The notes: generated by a model from the letters alone, not told the origin. A stretch of DNA of 64,000 nt from Epiperipatus broadwayi (GCA_028023455.1 JAQFVV010000013.1:6402811-6466810), one strand, 5' to 3'; shown: positions 1 through 12,209, numbered from the stretch's first letter. Numbers and translations are program-made.

Positions 1-529
1 AAATTGTTTGAAATCTTAAAAATGTACTGTCACCAATAATACATATGTATGTAAAATTTCAATTCCATTAGGAAGTGGGTAAAAAATTAAGTTACAAGAT
101 TTCTTAGATACACACAAAAAATATTTTTTTAGTTTAACTTCTTGTAAGTGTCTTTTAAAATAAATTAAAATATTCATGGGTATGCACAAGTACATAAAAA
201 GATAGCTTCTATTCGCTTTTTCTTTAAATTCGCATTGAGATTTTTCTAATTTAAAAGCAAAAACAAAACAAAAAAAAACATTCTTTCTTTGATTTTTTGA
301 TCAACCTTTTGCTTTGTAGCGATTGCAGACTATTTATTTATTTTTTTTTAAAAAATCTGTTAACTTTTCTTTAATGCAAAAAAGAATGCTTCCGTTAAAA
401 TTTAAAACTATTAAAAACAATTTTAAAAAATATATAAGTGCAGTATATATGTAAGTTTATATCTTGTTTGTTTATTTTTTTAAATATTAAAAATGTGTAT
501 AATGGACTAATATATATATATATATATAT
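1..529. other. AT-rich non-coding flank of element C
   Basis: I see no gene here. The stretch is A+T-rich with short homopolymer runs and ends in a (TA)n tract at about 511-529. The first LTR of element C begins directly after that tract. Confidence 0.6.
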
Positions 530-1261
530 TGAAACAGATATACTGTTCCTCGTATATATATTCAAAAGATCTCCCCACCCCCCATTTAAAAATGACTAGC
601 GTGATTTGATCAAATTGGGAATGAAATAAAGCAAAAAGTTTATAGTTTCAAAATTAAGAGGTAAATAAAAGCTGTGATTTGTTAAAAAGATTATATTTTT
701 AATTTTTTGATCGATGGTTTTGAATAAAGGTTATATCATTTTGCTTTCTTATCTCTCACACTAAAAAATTAGATTATCCAATCATTAAGAAGAAAAGAAA
801 AAACATTTGGGCTAAAATGAGGCAGTATGCAAATCAGACACAGCGGAAAAGAAAGCTGTTCTATCAATTCAGAGAGAGGTAGATCAGATTGGATTTTTTT
901 TAAAAGTGTATTACTCAATTCTGACTTTCGTCTCCTTAAAATATAGCTTTTACAAACACTTAAAAATGGAAAAAGAAAGCGTTATTAAGGGAATTGTAAT
1001 GATAAAAGAGTAAACTAACAGCTTCTTGACTCTCCATACCAAGCCATGATTTTCCAAGATAATGTTATTTAGATGAAATAACCCACCCTCTTTTTGAATA
1101 AATCAGACTAGTCAACTGGAAGGTAATTATTTTATAAAAATATTTGAACATCTTTATTATAAATTATAAATTGAAATTATGAAGTAACTGCATAAAAATA
1201 CGTTTGTTACTGGAAATTTATAAATGAGAATTATGAATAATGTAGCTGTATGAAAATAGAA

Positions 1262-1930
1262 AATTATAAATGAAACTTATGCACATAGATGCACATTTAC
1301 ACTGACTGGATTATGAATAATCCACAAACCCAGAATTGTACACATTATCTGTTTTGATAATTATAAATAAAATAATGAAAGACTATATGGATTATAAATG
1401 CTTGCCTGCAGATCGGTATTATGTAAAGAAAGTAATGAAACCTATGCACATAGATGCACATTTATACTGACTGGATTATGAATAATCCACAAACTCAGAA
1501 TTGTTCACATTATTTGTTTTGATAATTATAAATAAAATAATGAAAGACTATATGGATTATAAATGCTTGCCTGCAGATCGGTATTATGTAAAGAAAGTAA
1601 TGAAACTTATGCACATAGATGCACATTTACACTGACTGGATTATGAATAATCCACAAACTCAGAATTGTTCACATTATTTGTTTTGATAAATATAAATAA
1701 AATAATGAAAGACTATATGGATTATAAATGCTTGCCTGCATATTGGTATTATGTGGAGAAAGTAATGAAACTTATGCACATAGATGCACATTTACACTGA
1801 CTGGACTATGGATAGTCCACAAACCAAGGATTGTTTACATAATGTACTATAAAAATTACAAATGCTTACATGAATCTCATTTGTATACAAAGAAAATAAT
1901 GAAACTTATGAGCACCAATGTACATTGATA
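1262..1930 (+). repeat. 165-bp tandem repeat inside the 5' LTR of element C
   Basis: The phrase GCACATAGATGCACATTTA recurs at 1281, 1446, 1611 and 1776, a regular 165-bp period, with a degenerate fifth piece near 1905. The 3' LTR has the same array with three units (5919, 6084, 6248). Copy number therefore changed after the LTRs were made, or during reverse transcription. Confidence 0.85.
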
Positions 1931-2119
1931 CTTGACTGAATTATAGAAACCTTACAGATCTGGAATAGCCCATCTTACCTATTTACCTACCTAAAAGGGA
2001 TGTACAGATATGAAATAAAGAGTGGAAAATATTCACGCAGTATTGGTAGACGTCTACTAGTTAAAAGACGCTTTGAATCCTTTACCTAAGATACATCAAA
2101 ATGAGCCTTCATTTGAAAT

Positions 2120-2375
2120 GAAGGATGAACTTTATTAAAATGAATGAAAGAAGATAAAAGGATGGTAGGATGTTTATTAAAATGAATTGAAATGAATATT
2201 GATAACAAACTGTTTAACTTTTATAAATGAAATTAAAATGAGTATCACATGGATAGGAATGAACTTTATTAAAATGAATTGCAAATGAACTATTGATCAA
2301 CAAACTGCTTCTAACTTTTTCATAAATGAAATGAAAATGAGTCATCACATGGATAGGAATGAACTTTATTAGAAC
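2120..2375 (+). repeat. About 99-bp tandem repeat inside the 5' LTR of element C
   Basis: Degenerate units share the phrase GGATAGGAATGAACTTTATT followed by AAAATGAATTGCAAATGAAC. The matching array in the 3' LTR runs from about 6595 to 6810 with cleaner units. Its function is unknown; it may simply be slippage. Confidence 0.7.
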
Positions 2376-3084
2376 TTGCAAATTAATTGTTATTTAATAA
2401 AATTATTGTTACTAAAAATTAAATTTAGTTATCCAGTTGTCCAATTCTGTTTTGTTTTATTGCATCACTCATCAGTTATAGCACTTGTTCATGAGAATCT
2501 CATGCCTTCTGAGCTACGTCTGGCATAACTAGACCTAGGCAAGTCAGGTTGTAGTGAGACGGAACTCTAATGGCGCTGTTTGGAAAACCAAACATAGAAA
2601 TGTTTAGATGCTTCCAGTCTCTATGGTACTACATCCTCTGATGAGCAGGAAATATTGTTGTAGGGGGCGTTAACATCTGCATTGGGGAATGCCAATCGAT
2701 AGTTCCTTCCTGCAGCATGGTCATCAGAAAATTGTTACAACCAATGTAATAAAAGGGTTGTATGGAGGTCCAGTTACATTTGCTGCCCTACTGTGAGGCC
2801 TTATCTAGCTAGCCTACCCATAGGCATAAGCAGATCATGATTCTGTGATATGAACAGTGCATATGATGCAGTGATGTGATTTGTTCAAGAAGGGTGGAAA
2901 AATAAAAGTTTAAAAGAAAAACAACACAAAAATGAATGGCATAGAGAATAAAACAGGCATTTTGAAGAAGATGGAGTTAAATCATGGTGTGGATGGAGAG
3001 AGAAGCTTATCAAAGTTGAAATAAAAAAATACAAATAAACTGTAGAATAAAATATTGATGAAAACCAGATCAAAATAAAAAAAA

Positions 3085-4059
3085 ATGAATACAGAAAGCA
3101 TAGAGGATCTTCCTGAGAAAGAAGATAAACAAGAAGCCAAAGCAGATGAGGAATCAGAGAAAACAGGGGAGACATCCATGTTAGCCCAGTTAATGGAAAT
3201 TATAAAAGCAGACCAAAAGAAAAGAGATGAACAAAGAGAAGATGATAACAAAAAAAGAGATAAACAAAGAGAAGAAGATAACCAAAAAAGAGATAAACAA
3301 AGAGAAGATGATATCAAACAATGAGAAGAAGATAACCAAAAAAGAGATAAACAAAGAGAAGATGATATCAAACAACGAGAAGAAGATAACAAGCAAGAAA
3401 TAGAAGCAAACCAAAGAATAGAAAAACAAATAATAGAAGCAGTGGAAAATCAGAATGAAAAGTTCAACCAGTTAATAAAAGAAATAACTCAGTCTAAAAA
3501 ATTGGATGAGGAAGAAACTTTAGAATTTCCAACCAAAGATATTTTAAAGGAATCACAAATTGAATATCCTATTACTGATGAAGCAAAATTTGAGATTGTT
3601 AAAAAGGAAGAAATTGAAATTACAAAGGGTGATCTTGAAATTGTCAGTCCACCTTCAGGAAAACTTCTGATTGTGGAATATATCTCTAAAATTGAAAAGA
3701 AAGAAACAGTATATACAGAATCTGAGACTGAAATAGTATCAAACACAGTAAAAGAGTTTCAAATGGATGAAAATGAATCTAATAAAGCAAAATTAAAATC
3801 TTCTGATCTTCAAGAAGAGGAAAAACATAAAAATGAACATAATCAAAAACTTAATTCTCATATAACGAAGGAACTATCCAATATAAAAGAAAATAATTCA
3901 GAAAAATTGTCTGATATATGCTATGAAATAGTAACAGAGATAGAGAAAGAAACCATAAATTGGAAAGAAAAGTGTATTAGTCCTCAGCCATATATAAAAA
4001 TTATAAACAAAAACTCAATAAACTCAAATCAGAAATTGAGTACAGAAAAAAAAATATAA
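3085..4059 (+). pseudogene. Charged coiled-coil-like protein of element C (gag-position ORF), one nonsense codon
   Basis: One reading frame runs from the ATG at 3085 to the TAA at 4057 (about 324 codons), broken only by a TGA at 3322-3324. I do not recognise the family. Residues about 45-105 are a repeat-built, very charged helix of 11-residue units such as KRDKQREDDNK, with an 18-residue super-repeat encoded at 3286-3339 and 3340-3393. A leucine/isoleucine helix follows (EAVENQNEKFNQLIKEI), then a Lys/Glu-rich tail with the phrase SPPSGKLLIVEY. No zinc knuckle, capsid core, protease DSG or polymerase motif is visible. The position just inside the 5' LTR and the N-terminal coiled coil fit a divergent or truncated gag (inference). 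The parallel repeat unit keeps CGA where the stop now stands, so the stop most likely arose by C-to-T change at a CpG. Confidence 0.6.
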
Positions 4060-4079
4060 AGACAGTTATTTAAAATATA

Positions 4080-4511
4080 GTTGCTTACGCAGGAAAAGAC
4101 ACCAAAAAGGAATCTGAAAACTCGGGATTTATCAGTGTGAAAAAAATTAAGCAACAAGAAACTTTTACAAATACCAAAAAAATAATTACTATGGCAGAAG
4201 AACCATTTAAAAAGAAACTTTTATGTAAAAATGAAGTACCACCATGGAAGAGGAACAGGAGAAAATCCATAGATGGTGTTCATAGTTTATACAAAATCCA
4301 GGTTATAAGAAGATCAAACAGTAACAAGGATCTCCAAAGAAAATATGGAAGTGAAGAAGCAAGCCACCACAGTAATGTTGAGCATGAGAAACTCCCAACA
4401 AAAAGATGATCCAGAAGTATGTCACCTCATAATACAGAAGAGTATTATAGGAGAACTGATCATGATCCTCAGTCTCCTAAACCAAGCTGTAGTTACAATA
4501 CAGAACAATAA
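4080..4511 (+). pseudogene. Basic Arg/Ser-rich ORF remnant of element C
   Basis: In the third frame an open stretch runs from about 4074 to a TGA at 4407-4409. The same frame then continues with similar composition (SRSMSPHNTEEYYRR) to a TAA at about 4509. The product is lysine/arginine- and serine-rich, with phrases such as PPWKRNRRKS and KIQVIRRSNSNKDLQRKYG, as in nucleic-acid-binding tails, but there is no CCHC knuckle. It lies directly after the charged ORF in another frame, so it may be that protein's original C-terminal part after a frameshift. The internal TGA sits where a CGA arginine codon would suit the context. I cannot name a family. Confidence 0.45.
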
Positions 4512-5095
4512 AATAGAGATAGCTGATGGAAAAAGTTTGTGAGTGTGATGTAGTGATGCATGGACTTGTGTTTTTCATGTTGAGGTGGGTGGATGATTGA
4601 GCAGAGCTGCTTGGATGCATTGTGTTTATGATGCTCTGAAGTATATGCTCGGCACTATCCAGACCTGGATGTTGTGCTCTGAGAGTAGTCCAGCAATGTG
4701 TATATATGGGCCTCATGTATAGGCCTTGGTCTCATGAATAGACCAAATGAATAAGCCCTTAAGACTCACAGAAGTTGAGCAGGGTTGGCTGAGTGCCAAA
4801 TTGTTTTTTTTTCTGGCTCCTACTCTTGGTTGGATGATCCTTCTAGGTACAAGAGAGGTAGTGCTTAAAAATGAGATATTTTCTCATGACATCATGGGGC
4901 AGTGCATACTGGTAGTTTGTGCTTGGCCATCTACTTATCCCGGCATTGGAGGCTATAGTTCATGTATTCACTTTTCCAGCTCATCTTACCCATTTCATCA
5001 GCAAACCTAAAACCAATAGAAATGCAGTAATGAGAAATGATGTGTATAGTATATGGAATAAAATCATACTTCCAGGCAATTTCATCCCAAAATTT
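4512..5095 (+). other. Non-coding 3' internal region of element C
   Basis: This stretch between the last ORF remnant and the purine tract has no open frame that resembles a protein. It is less AT-rich than the surroundings. Short ORFs on both strands here look like chance. Confidence 0.5.
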
Positions 5096-5104
5096 GGTGG
5101 GGGG
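5096..5104 (+). promoter_or_regulatory. Polypurine tract of element C
   Basis: GGTGGGGGG followed by TAA directly precedes the TGAAACAG start of the 3' LTR. This is the expected place for the plus-strand primer in LTR retroelements and fixes the element's orientation. Confidence 0.75.
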
Positions 5105-5107
5105 TAA

Positions 5108-7216
5108 TGAAACAGATATACTGTTCCTCGTATATATATTCAAAAGATCCCCCCCCCATTTAAAAATGACTAGCGTGATTTGATCAAATTGGGAATGAAA
5201 TAAAGCAAAAAGTTTATAGTTTCAAAATTAAGAGGTAAATAAAAGCTGTGATTTGTTAAAAAGATATTTTTAATTTTTTGATCGATGGTTTTGAATAAAG
5301 TGTTATATCATTTTGCTTTCTTATCTCTCACACTAAAAAATTAGATTATCCAATCATTAAGAAAAAAAACATTTGGGCTAAAATGAGGCAGTATGCAAAT
5401 CAGAAATGGTGGAAAAGAAAGCTGTTCTATCAATTCAGAGAGAGGTAGATCAGATTGGATTTTTTTAAAAAGTGTATTACTCAATTCTGACTTTTGTCTC
5501 CTTAAAATATAGCTTTTACAAACACTTAAAAATGGAAAAAGAAAGCGTTATTAAGGGAATTGTAATGATAAAAGAGTAAACTAACAGCTTCTTGACTCTC
5601 CATACCAAGCCATGATTTTCCAAGATAATGTTATTTAGATGAAATAACCCACCCTCTTTTTGAATAAATCAGACTAGTCAACTGGAAGGTAATTATTTTA
5701 TAAAAATATTTGAATGTCTTTATTATAAATTATAAATTGAAATTATGAAATAGCTGCACAAAAATTATTTTATAAAAATATTTGAACATCTTTATTATAA
5801 ATTATAAATTGAAATTATGAAGTAACTGCATAAAAATACGTTTGTTACTGGAAATTTATAAATGAGAATTATGAATAATGTAGCTGCATGAAAATAGAAA
5901 ATTATAAATGAAACTTATGCACATAGATGCACATTTACACTGACTGGATTATGAATAATCCACAAACTCAGAATTGTACACATTATCTGTTTTGATAATT
6001 ATAAATAAAATAATGAAAGACTATATGGATTATAAATGCTTGCCTGCAGATCGGTATTATGTAAAGAAAGTAATGAAACCTATGCACATAGATGCACATT
6101 TACACTGACCGGATTATGAATAATCCACAAACTCAGAATTGTTCACATTATTTGTTTTGATAAAATAAATAAAATAATGAAAGACTATATGGATTATAAA
6201 TGCTTGCCTGCATATTGGTATTATGTGGAGAAAGTAATGAAACTTATGCACATAGATGCACATTTACACTGACTGGACTATGGATAATCCACAAACCAAG
6301 GATTGTTTACATAATGTACTATAAAAATTACAAATGCTTACATGAATCTCGTTTGTATACAAAGAAAATAATGAAACTTATGAGCACCAATGTACATTGA
6401 TACTTGACTGAATTATAGAAACCTTACAGATCTGGAATAGCCCATCTTACCTATTTACCTACCTAAAAGGGATGTACAGATATGAAATAAAGAGTGGAAA
6501 ATATTCACACAGTATTGGTAGACGTCTACTAGTTAAAAGACCCTTTGAATCCTTTACCTAAGATACATCAAAATGAGCCTTCATTTGAAATGAAGGATGA
6601 ACTTTATTAAAATGAATTGCAAATGAACTATTGATCAACAAACTGCTTCTAACTTTTTCATAAATGAAATTAAAATGAGTCATCACATGGATAGGAATGA
6701 ACTTTATTAAAATGAATTGCAAATGAACTATTGATCAACAAACTGCTTCTAACTTTTTCATAAATGAAATGAAAATGAGTCATCACATGGATAGGAATGA
6801 ACTTTATTAGAACTTGCAAATTAATTGTTATTTAATAAAATTATTGTTACTAAAAATTAAATTTAGTTATCCAGTTGTCCAATTCTGTTTTGTTTTATTG
6901 CATCACTCATCAGTTATAGCACTTGTTCATGAGAATCTCATGCCTTCTGAGCTACATCTGGCATAACTAGACCTAGGCAAGTCAGGTTGTAGTGAGACAG
7001 AACTCTAATGGCGCTGTTTGGAAAACCAAACATAGAAATGTTTAGATGCTTTCAGTCTCTATGGTACTACATCCTCTGATGAGCAGGAAATATTGTTGTA
7101 GGGGGCATTAACATCTGCATTGGGGAATGCCAATCGATAGTTCCTTCCTGCAGCATGCTCATCAGAAAATTGTTACAACCGATGTAATAAAAGGGTCGTA
7201 TGGGGGTCCGGTTACA
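5108..7216 (+). repeat. 3' LTR of element C (about 2.1 kb)
   Basis: This is the second copy of the LTR, starting TGAAACAGATATACTG and ending CCGGTTACA directly before (TA)n. It has three 165-bp units instead of four and a duplicated 'AATTATTTTATAAAAATAT' block near 5690-5830. The terminal GGTTACA matches the terminal GGTTACA of the unrelated-looking family B LTRs, so the integrases may recognise similar ends. Confidence 0.85.
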
Positions 7217-8485
7217 ATATATATATATATTGTCAACAAAATATTATAAACAAAATGTGAGCTAATTTCTATAAAGCATGCTATCTGTTAAAATGTTTTC
7301 GAACTTTTATAGCAGAAGTAAATATTCCACAGCATATAGTATCATATAAGCATAAAAAGACTTTACAAATTAATTGAAGGAGTCCTTTTGATATCTCACT
7401 GATTCCATAAAGTAATCAGAAAATTCTTAGTAATCAATTTCATGTATTCTAGTCAATGTAAAGGTTTCTTGTTGAATAAACAGAGATGAACTGTTTGAGA
7501 ACTTACCCATCTTAGAAGTGATAAGCTTATTGGCCTTCATTTTTGATTGTGAGACCAAAACAAAAGCATTAAGGGATTTTTCTTCTTCTAAAAAAAATTT
7601 ATTGTACAAAAAGTTCATCATAAAATGAATTTTTTTTCTGATAATAATTAGTTACAGATGCAGATTATTTTCTTAAGTTGATCATTACAATTTTGTTATT
7701 CATTCATCTCAGGAGACTGTTAATTGTTAATAATTTGGTCAATTGTATTTCCTTGAATGTAGAATAAAACTATCCTTTATGTGAGCTTTTCTTTTCTTAT
7801 GACTGTGTTAAACAGCAACAATATGATTCTTATTTTTCAGACTTTCTGATCTACCCTGCATGATTTGGAAGTAATAAAGTAAATCTGGAGTTCAAGGCCC
7901 TGGATGATCATCTAACTCTGTCACTTCTGGTAGTGAAATTTCTTATGAATTCCTGAGAAATAATGTCATTCAATTACTTTTTATCTATAAAGTAATCAGC
8001 TAAGATGTAGTTGAGGAATGAAAGAAGAACATTTCAAAAATGTCTTGGTTTTGGTCATGCAAAAGAGAATTAAATGCTAACTTTATAACACTACCCACAA
8101 GTATCAATAATTTTCAAATGAATTTGAATAAAAAAAAACTGTCACTTATTAATAAAATATTTTCAACATCCAATTAATTTGAATAGTGAATATGTACTTT
8201 ATTGTAAAGACACACATACTGGAAATTTAAATGGAGACTTATTATAAGATAGAACAATATTACTGCAACTGATAGAGTAAAAATTTTAGTTATTTACTTC
8301 AGAAAAATAGTAAATATGAATAGTGTGTCAGAATGAGAAAAATGGAATACCTGTGATCTGTCTCAAAACATTTGAAAATTGCAACAGAACATGTAAATAT
8401 ATTTTAAAAATTCTATTTCACTAAATACATTTTAAATACATAAATAAAGATATTGGAAAAAAGGCAATCATTAACAAGATATATT
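7217..8485. other. (TA)n tract, then AT-rich DNA without recognised features
   Basis: The interval begins with a short (TA)n tract (7217-7231). I see no coding signal in the rest. A 64-codon minus-strand ORF at 7427-7621 has no domain features and is probably chance. Confidence 0.5.
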
Positions 8486-8489
8486 TGTA

Positions 8490-8545
8490 GCTGAACCAGC
8501 ATTCTTCAATTGGCGTGGTTCATAACCTCTCTCATATATAGTCAC
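8490..8545. repeat. Fragment of the fold-back repeat family
   Basis: The phrase GCTGAACCAGCATTCTTCAA, followed by TTGGCGTGGTTCATAACCTC, matches in diverged form the arms of the repeats at 20285-20790, 28085-28215 and 39409-40133. Confidence 0.45.
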
Positions 8546-8629
8546 TATTATGTATCCATTATAAATTACTACACTTTAGTTTACAGTTGCTATATTTCTT
8601 GCAATCATTTATTTGCCAACTTTGTATTT

Positions 8630-8737
8630 TTTTTTCATATGTCATAGCATCAGGCGAGAGGCGAACTGACAATGGTCTGCAACCAACTACTTGCTTGTAA
8701 GGCGGCTGCGATGACCCCTCGCCTATCAACGCTTGAC
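8630..8737 (-). mobile_element. tRNA-derived SINE, minus strand, with target duplications
   Basis: Read on the minus strand it runs TGTCAAGCGTTG...GATGCTATGACATATG and ends in a short poly-A. It is flanked by an 11-bp direct repeat ACTTTGTATTT (8619-8629 and 8738-8748), the mark of LINE-driven insertion. It shares ends and length with the SINEs at 34560-34673 and 37378-37485. Its tRNA-like body is more diverged than the 37-kb copy. Confidence 0.85.
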
Positions 8738-8749
8738 ACTTTGTATTTA

Positions 8750-11375
8750 AATAAATATATTATGACTATTAGCAATCATTTATTAGACTAGATATTATTA
8801 TATCATTTTTAGCTATAAATAAGCTTTAAGTGTAAATAAAGATTAATATATTATTATTAAATACAAATGCATGGTATTATTAATTGAACACCACTTCTTT
8901 TTCCACCCATACTTAATATCTTAGCTATACTTTAAAATTTTTATTTTTGCCTCGCCTACTTCAAATTGTAGAAACTATTTAGTCAGAACTGCATTTTGAA
9001 GGACATTTGCCTTTTCTTTTTTTCCTACTGATTTTATTTACTATTTAAAATGGATGATGTGAAATAAAGGTTTTAAAAATATATCTAAGTTATATGCATA
9101 TGTGGAAAAAAAAAGAAGAACATTAAATTAATAATAGCTTGCAGTTAAGCTCAAAAAGTATAGCTATGTTAATTTTTAAATACGTATAAAGTTTATATTT
9201 GGGCTACAATAATATAACAATCTCTAGTTTCATAAATGATTAGCAGAATCATTTATATTTTTATTTAAAGATGATATTCTCAAATGAATAGTATAAGAAA
9301 AATAATACTTGTAATTTGAAGATTTAATTGCTAAAAATAGAAAACAGAAATAAATAAAAGTATAGCTTTTAAAAGTTAATATGGAAACAAAAACAACAGA
9401 GGAAAACAGACTAATAGCTTTTACAAAAAAAAAACAAAACAAAACTGTACATTATTGATTGTTTTTGAGAGGGTGTCCAAAATAATAATGAACGTAAAAG
9501 CAACTACAATTAATTCATAGGAGAATTAAATTACATTTTAACTAATAAATTATGTATTTCAAAACTACAATATGCTACTTAATTCCATATAGAAATTTCT
9601 CATTAATTAATAAGATATAAGACATGGGTTCGTACAAAGGTAGTAGAGAGATAAAAGCTATTAAAAAGATTATAATAACACATGATATTATCAAACTTTA
9701 GAAATAGTCAATAAATTTAGCTACAACAATTAAAATGTCAAATATTCACAGTGATAGATCAATAAAAAAATAATATACTAAAATGAGATGTGATGATAAA
9801 GCCAATAAAAAAGTAAATATTCTATAATAAACTTACTATTAGTCAAAGCAATACTTAGACCATAGATAAGATATGACAGCATTTAAAAAGTATATATTTA
9901 TATTATCCATTTTTAATAATCAAATATGTGAAATTCTGTATTATATATAAAAAAGATGAATATAAAGTACTATAACTGCTTATAAAAGAGATCAAAAGCT
10001 ACAGAAAATAAAAATATCAAAGATATAAAATGGCTTTTTAATAATGACAGATTTATTTTAGAAATAAGAAATAAGAGGTCATGATGACTAAAAGGAAGAT
10101 TCACATCATGATATAATGTCATCTATATGGGAAGAATTCTATAAGTAATAAAGATCTGGACTAATATATTAAGAACAATATTTAACAACTATATTTGTAA
10201 ATGAAAAGCTGATAAATGCTATTTAATCTATAAAGAACAAAACATTTCAAATAAGGAATTTATTATAGATATTTTAAAATAAAAAATAAAAAATTAGAAA
10301 ATTGTTAATATTAAGTTATACGTAAAATATCTAATTAAAAATACATTTAAAATTAGGGGTCAAAAATTAAAAATTACAGTCTATCATCATTCCTTTGTAA
10401 GTTATATATGAGACATTTTTTCAAATACAAATTGCCTATAGAGAATTTTGAACTTGTGCTAAGTAAAAGGATAAGCTAGTTATATATTAAAATATTACGT
10501 GATTTAAAAACCAAATCAAAAGTTAATGTAATCTTACAAAATTAAATTTAAAAAATAGATACTATTAAATTGTGAAAGTTTTCAACTTTCTAACACACAC
10601 AAAAAAATCAGTAAATGAATTATTAAAGAAATACAGCTTTAATACTCATAATAAGTACTAATAAAAAAATGTCATATTTTGGGAATTTGAAAAAATTCAA
10701 TAGTTTATTAAAAAAATGTTAAGTTGAAAAAAATTTAAGTATTCATTTTTAAGATCAATAACATATTGGAGATCATGGGTTTTCACATTGCAAAAATCTT
10801 ATCATATTATGACAATCCGAAAAAAATTGAAAGCCTTTTACAGTGAGTGATGAAGAGTTAGCATTAGTTACAAAATAACAGTAAAAAGACTAATAATGAT
10901 ACATAATCATTTTGCATTGGATTTATATATTATATAGATTGAAAGCATTTTTACTTTCATTAAAGCTTTAGAATATCAAAATACATATCAGAATAGTGTA
11001 ATTTTTGAAGAATATTAATTAAAATGCAATAATTGTAGTCAGAATATATTATAACAATAAGATAATTAACATATTTAAAAATGCAGGGCAAAATGATTAT
11101 AATGTTTTTCTTTATTTACAACAGGTTCATTGCAGATAGTGTCATTATTTTTGTAAATAATGCTTCAAAAACTGCAGGAAATATTTCAAAAGTTATTAGA
11201 TAAAACACATGAAAGTAAATATGAATACTAAAAGTGAAAATTATTAATATCAAATTAAAAAATAGTTACAAATGTTTTAAAACCATTAAAACATCACATG
11301 TCATCATTTTACATTCTTACACATGCTATTAATAATAACATCAAACTCTCCATATCATAGTGCTACCAAGTAAAA
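8750..11375. other. AT-rich DNA without recognised features
   Basis: No gene, RNA or clear repeat boundary was found. Short ORFs such as 9230-9442 (minus) are low-complexity chance frames. Confidence 0.5.
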
Positions 11376-11379
11376 AATC

Positions 11380-12200
11380 AATGGCACAAAAATATATAGA
11401 TGTTGAACTGAGTTTAGATCTATATGACTATACAAGCAAATGAGTTTGTGGTAAAATCATTATGGTGTTTTCATCTTGGGTTCCTAGATTTTATATATTA
11501 AGCAAATAGGTAAAAGATGGCTACTTGAGGGTTGCATTAAATCCTAACATCTAGGAGCAGTGTTCTCAAATCCAAGGCTTATCACTGATAAAAGCAACAA
11601 GCTAGAAACTAGTCTGGGGATGTTGTATTAGTGGGCACTAAATAGGGATTTTGCATGCATAAATTTTCCTGTATCCATTGATTATAAAGGCTTGCACTTG
11701 CTAATACTACTGTATGATGAGCTTGGTACTCTTATTAGTAGCATGTGTAAGCATATGATAAAGTGATCATGTGATGTTTTCTTGGTTTTATACTTATCCT
11801 GCCCATAGTGTAATGGTGTCTGTGGTTTTTGAAAAACCAATGACACCAAAATGTATAGATGTTGAACTGAGTTCAGATCTGCATGATTATTCAAGCAAAT
11901 GAGCTTGGGTGGAAACATTATGGTATTTTTATATTGGGCTTCTAGATTTATAGTTAACACAATATTAAAAGGTGGCTGCTGGAAGACTCTATTAGATCTT
12001 AAGATCTAGGTTCAGTATTCTCAATTCCAAGGCTTCTCACTGATGAAATCCTCAAGCTAGAAACTAATCTGGGGATGCTGGATAAGTAGGCACTAGATAA
12101 GGATTTTATGCAAAACTTTCCTGCATCCATTGATTATGAATTGTAGCACTTGGTGTAATTACTGTATAAAGAGTTTGGTACTTTTTTATTACAAATGTTT
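11380..12200 (+). repeat. Tandem duplication, two units of about 459 bp
   Basis: The second unit starts at about 11839 and repeats the first in order: TATAGATGTTGAACTGAGTT, GGGGATGTTG/GGGGATGCTG, TCCATTGATTAT and the terminal 'GGTACTTTT' part. The units have diverged, with many substitutions and small indels. A third, inverted copy of the middle part lies at about 32350-32510, so this is a dispersed repeat family of unknown class. Confidence 0.75.
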
Positions 12201-12209
12201 TAATTAAAA

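Larger units (their letters stand above)
530..2778 (+). repeat. 5' LTR of element C (about 2.25 kb)
   Basis: This LTR starts TGAAACAG after (TA)n and ends CCAGTTACA. It aligns along its whole length with 5108-7216. It carries one more 165-bp tandem unit than the 3' LTR and lacks a roughly 70-bp duplication that the 3' LTR has near 5690-5830. The 66-codon ORF at 1728-1928 recurs in the other LTR only because the LTRs are copies; I do not call it a gene. Confidence 0.85.
530..7216 (+). mobile_element. LTR retroelement C, complete but non-autonomous, with very long LTRs
   Basis: Two direct repeats (530-2778 and 5108-7216) both start TGAAACAGATATACTG and end in GTTACA, the usual TG...CA LTR borders. 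A G-rich purine tract lies just before the second copy, where a plus-strand primer belongs, so the element reads on the plus strand. The internal region is only about 2.3 kb. It encodes a charged coiled-coil-like protein and an Arg/Ser-rich tail, with no recognisable capsid, protease, RT, RNase H or integrase. Both outer ends lie in (TA)n, so the short target duplication cannot be separated from the microsatellite. No standard TGG-starting primer-binding site is obvious after 2778. The two LTRs are close in sequence apart from repeat-number changes, so the insertion looks younger than element A. It probably depended on another element's enzymes (inference). Confidence 0.85.

Noticed and set aside
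1728-1928. 66-codon ORF repeated almost unchanged at 6200-6400
   Set aside because: Both copies sit at the same place in the two LTRs of element C. Their similarity is that of the LTRs and does not show coding constraint.
2885-3429. Minus-strand Ser/Leu/Phe-rich ORFs
   Set aside because: They are antisense shadows of the charged repeat ORF at 3085-4059.
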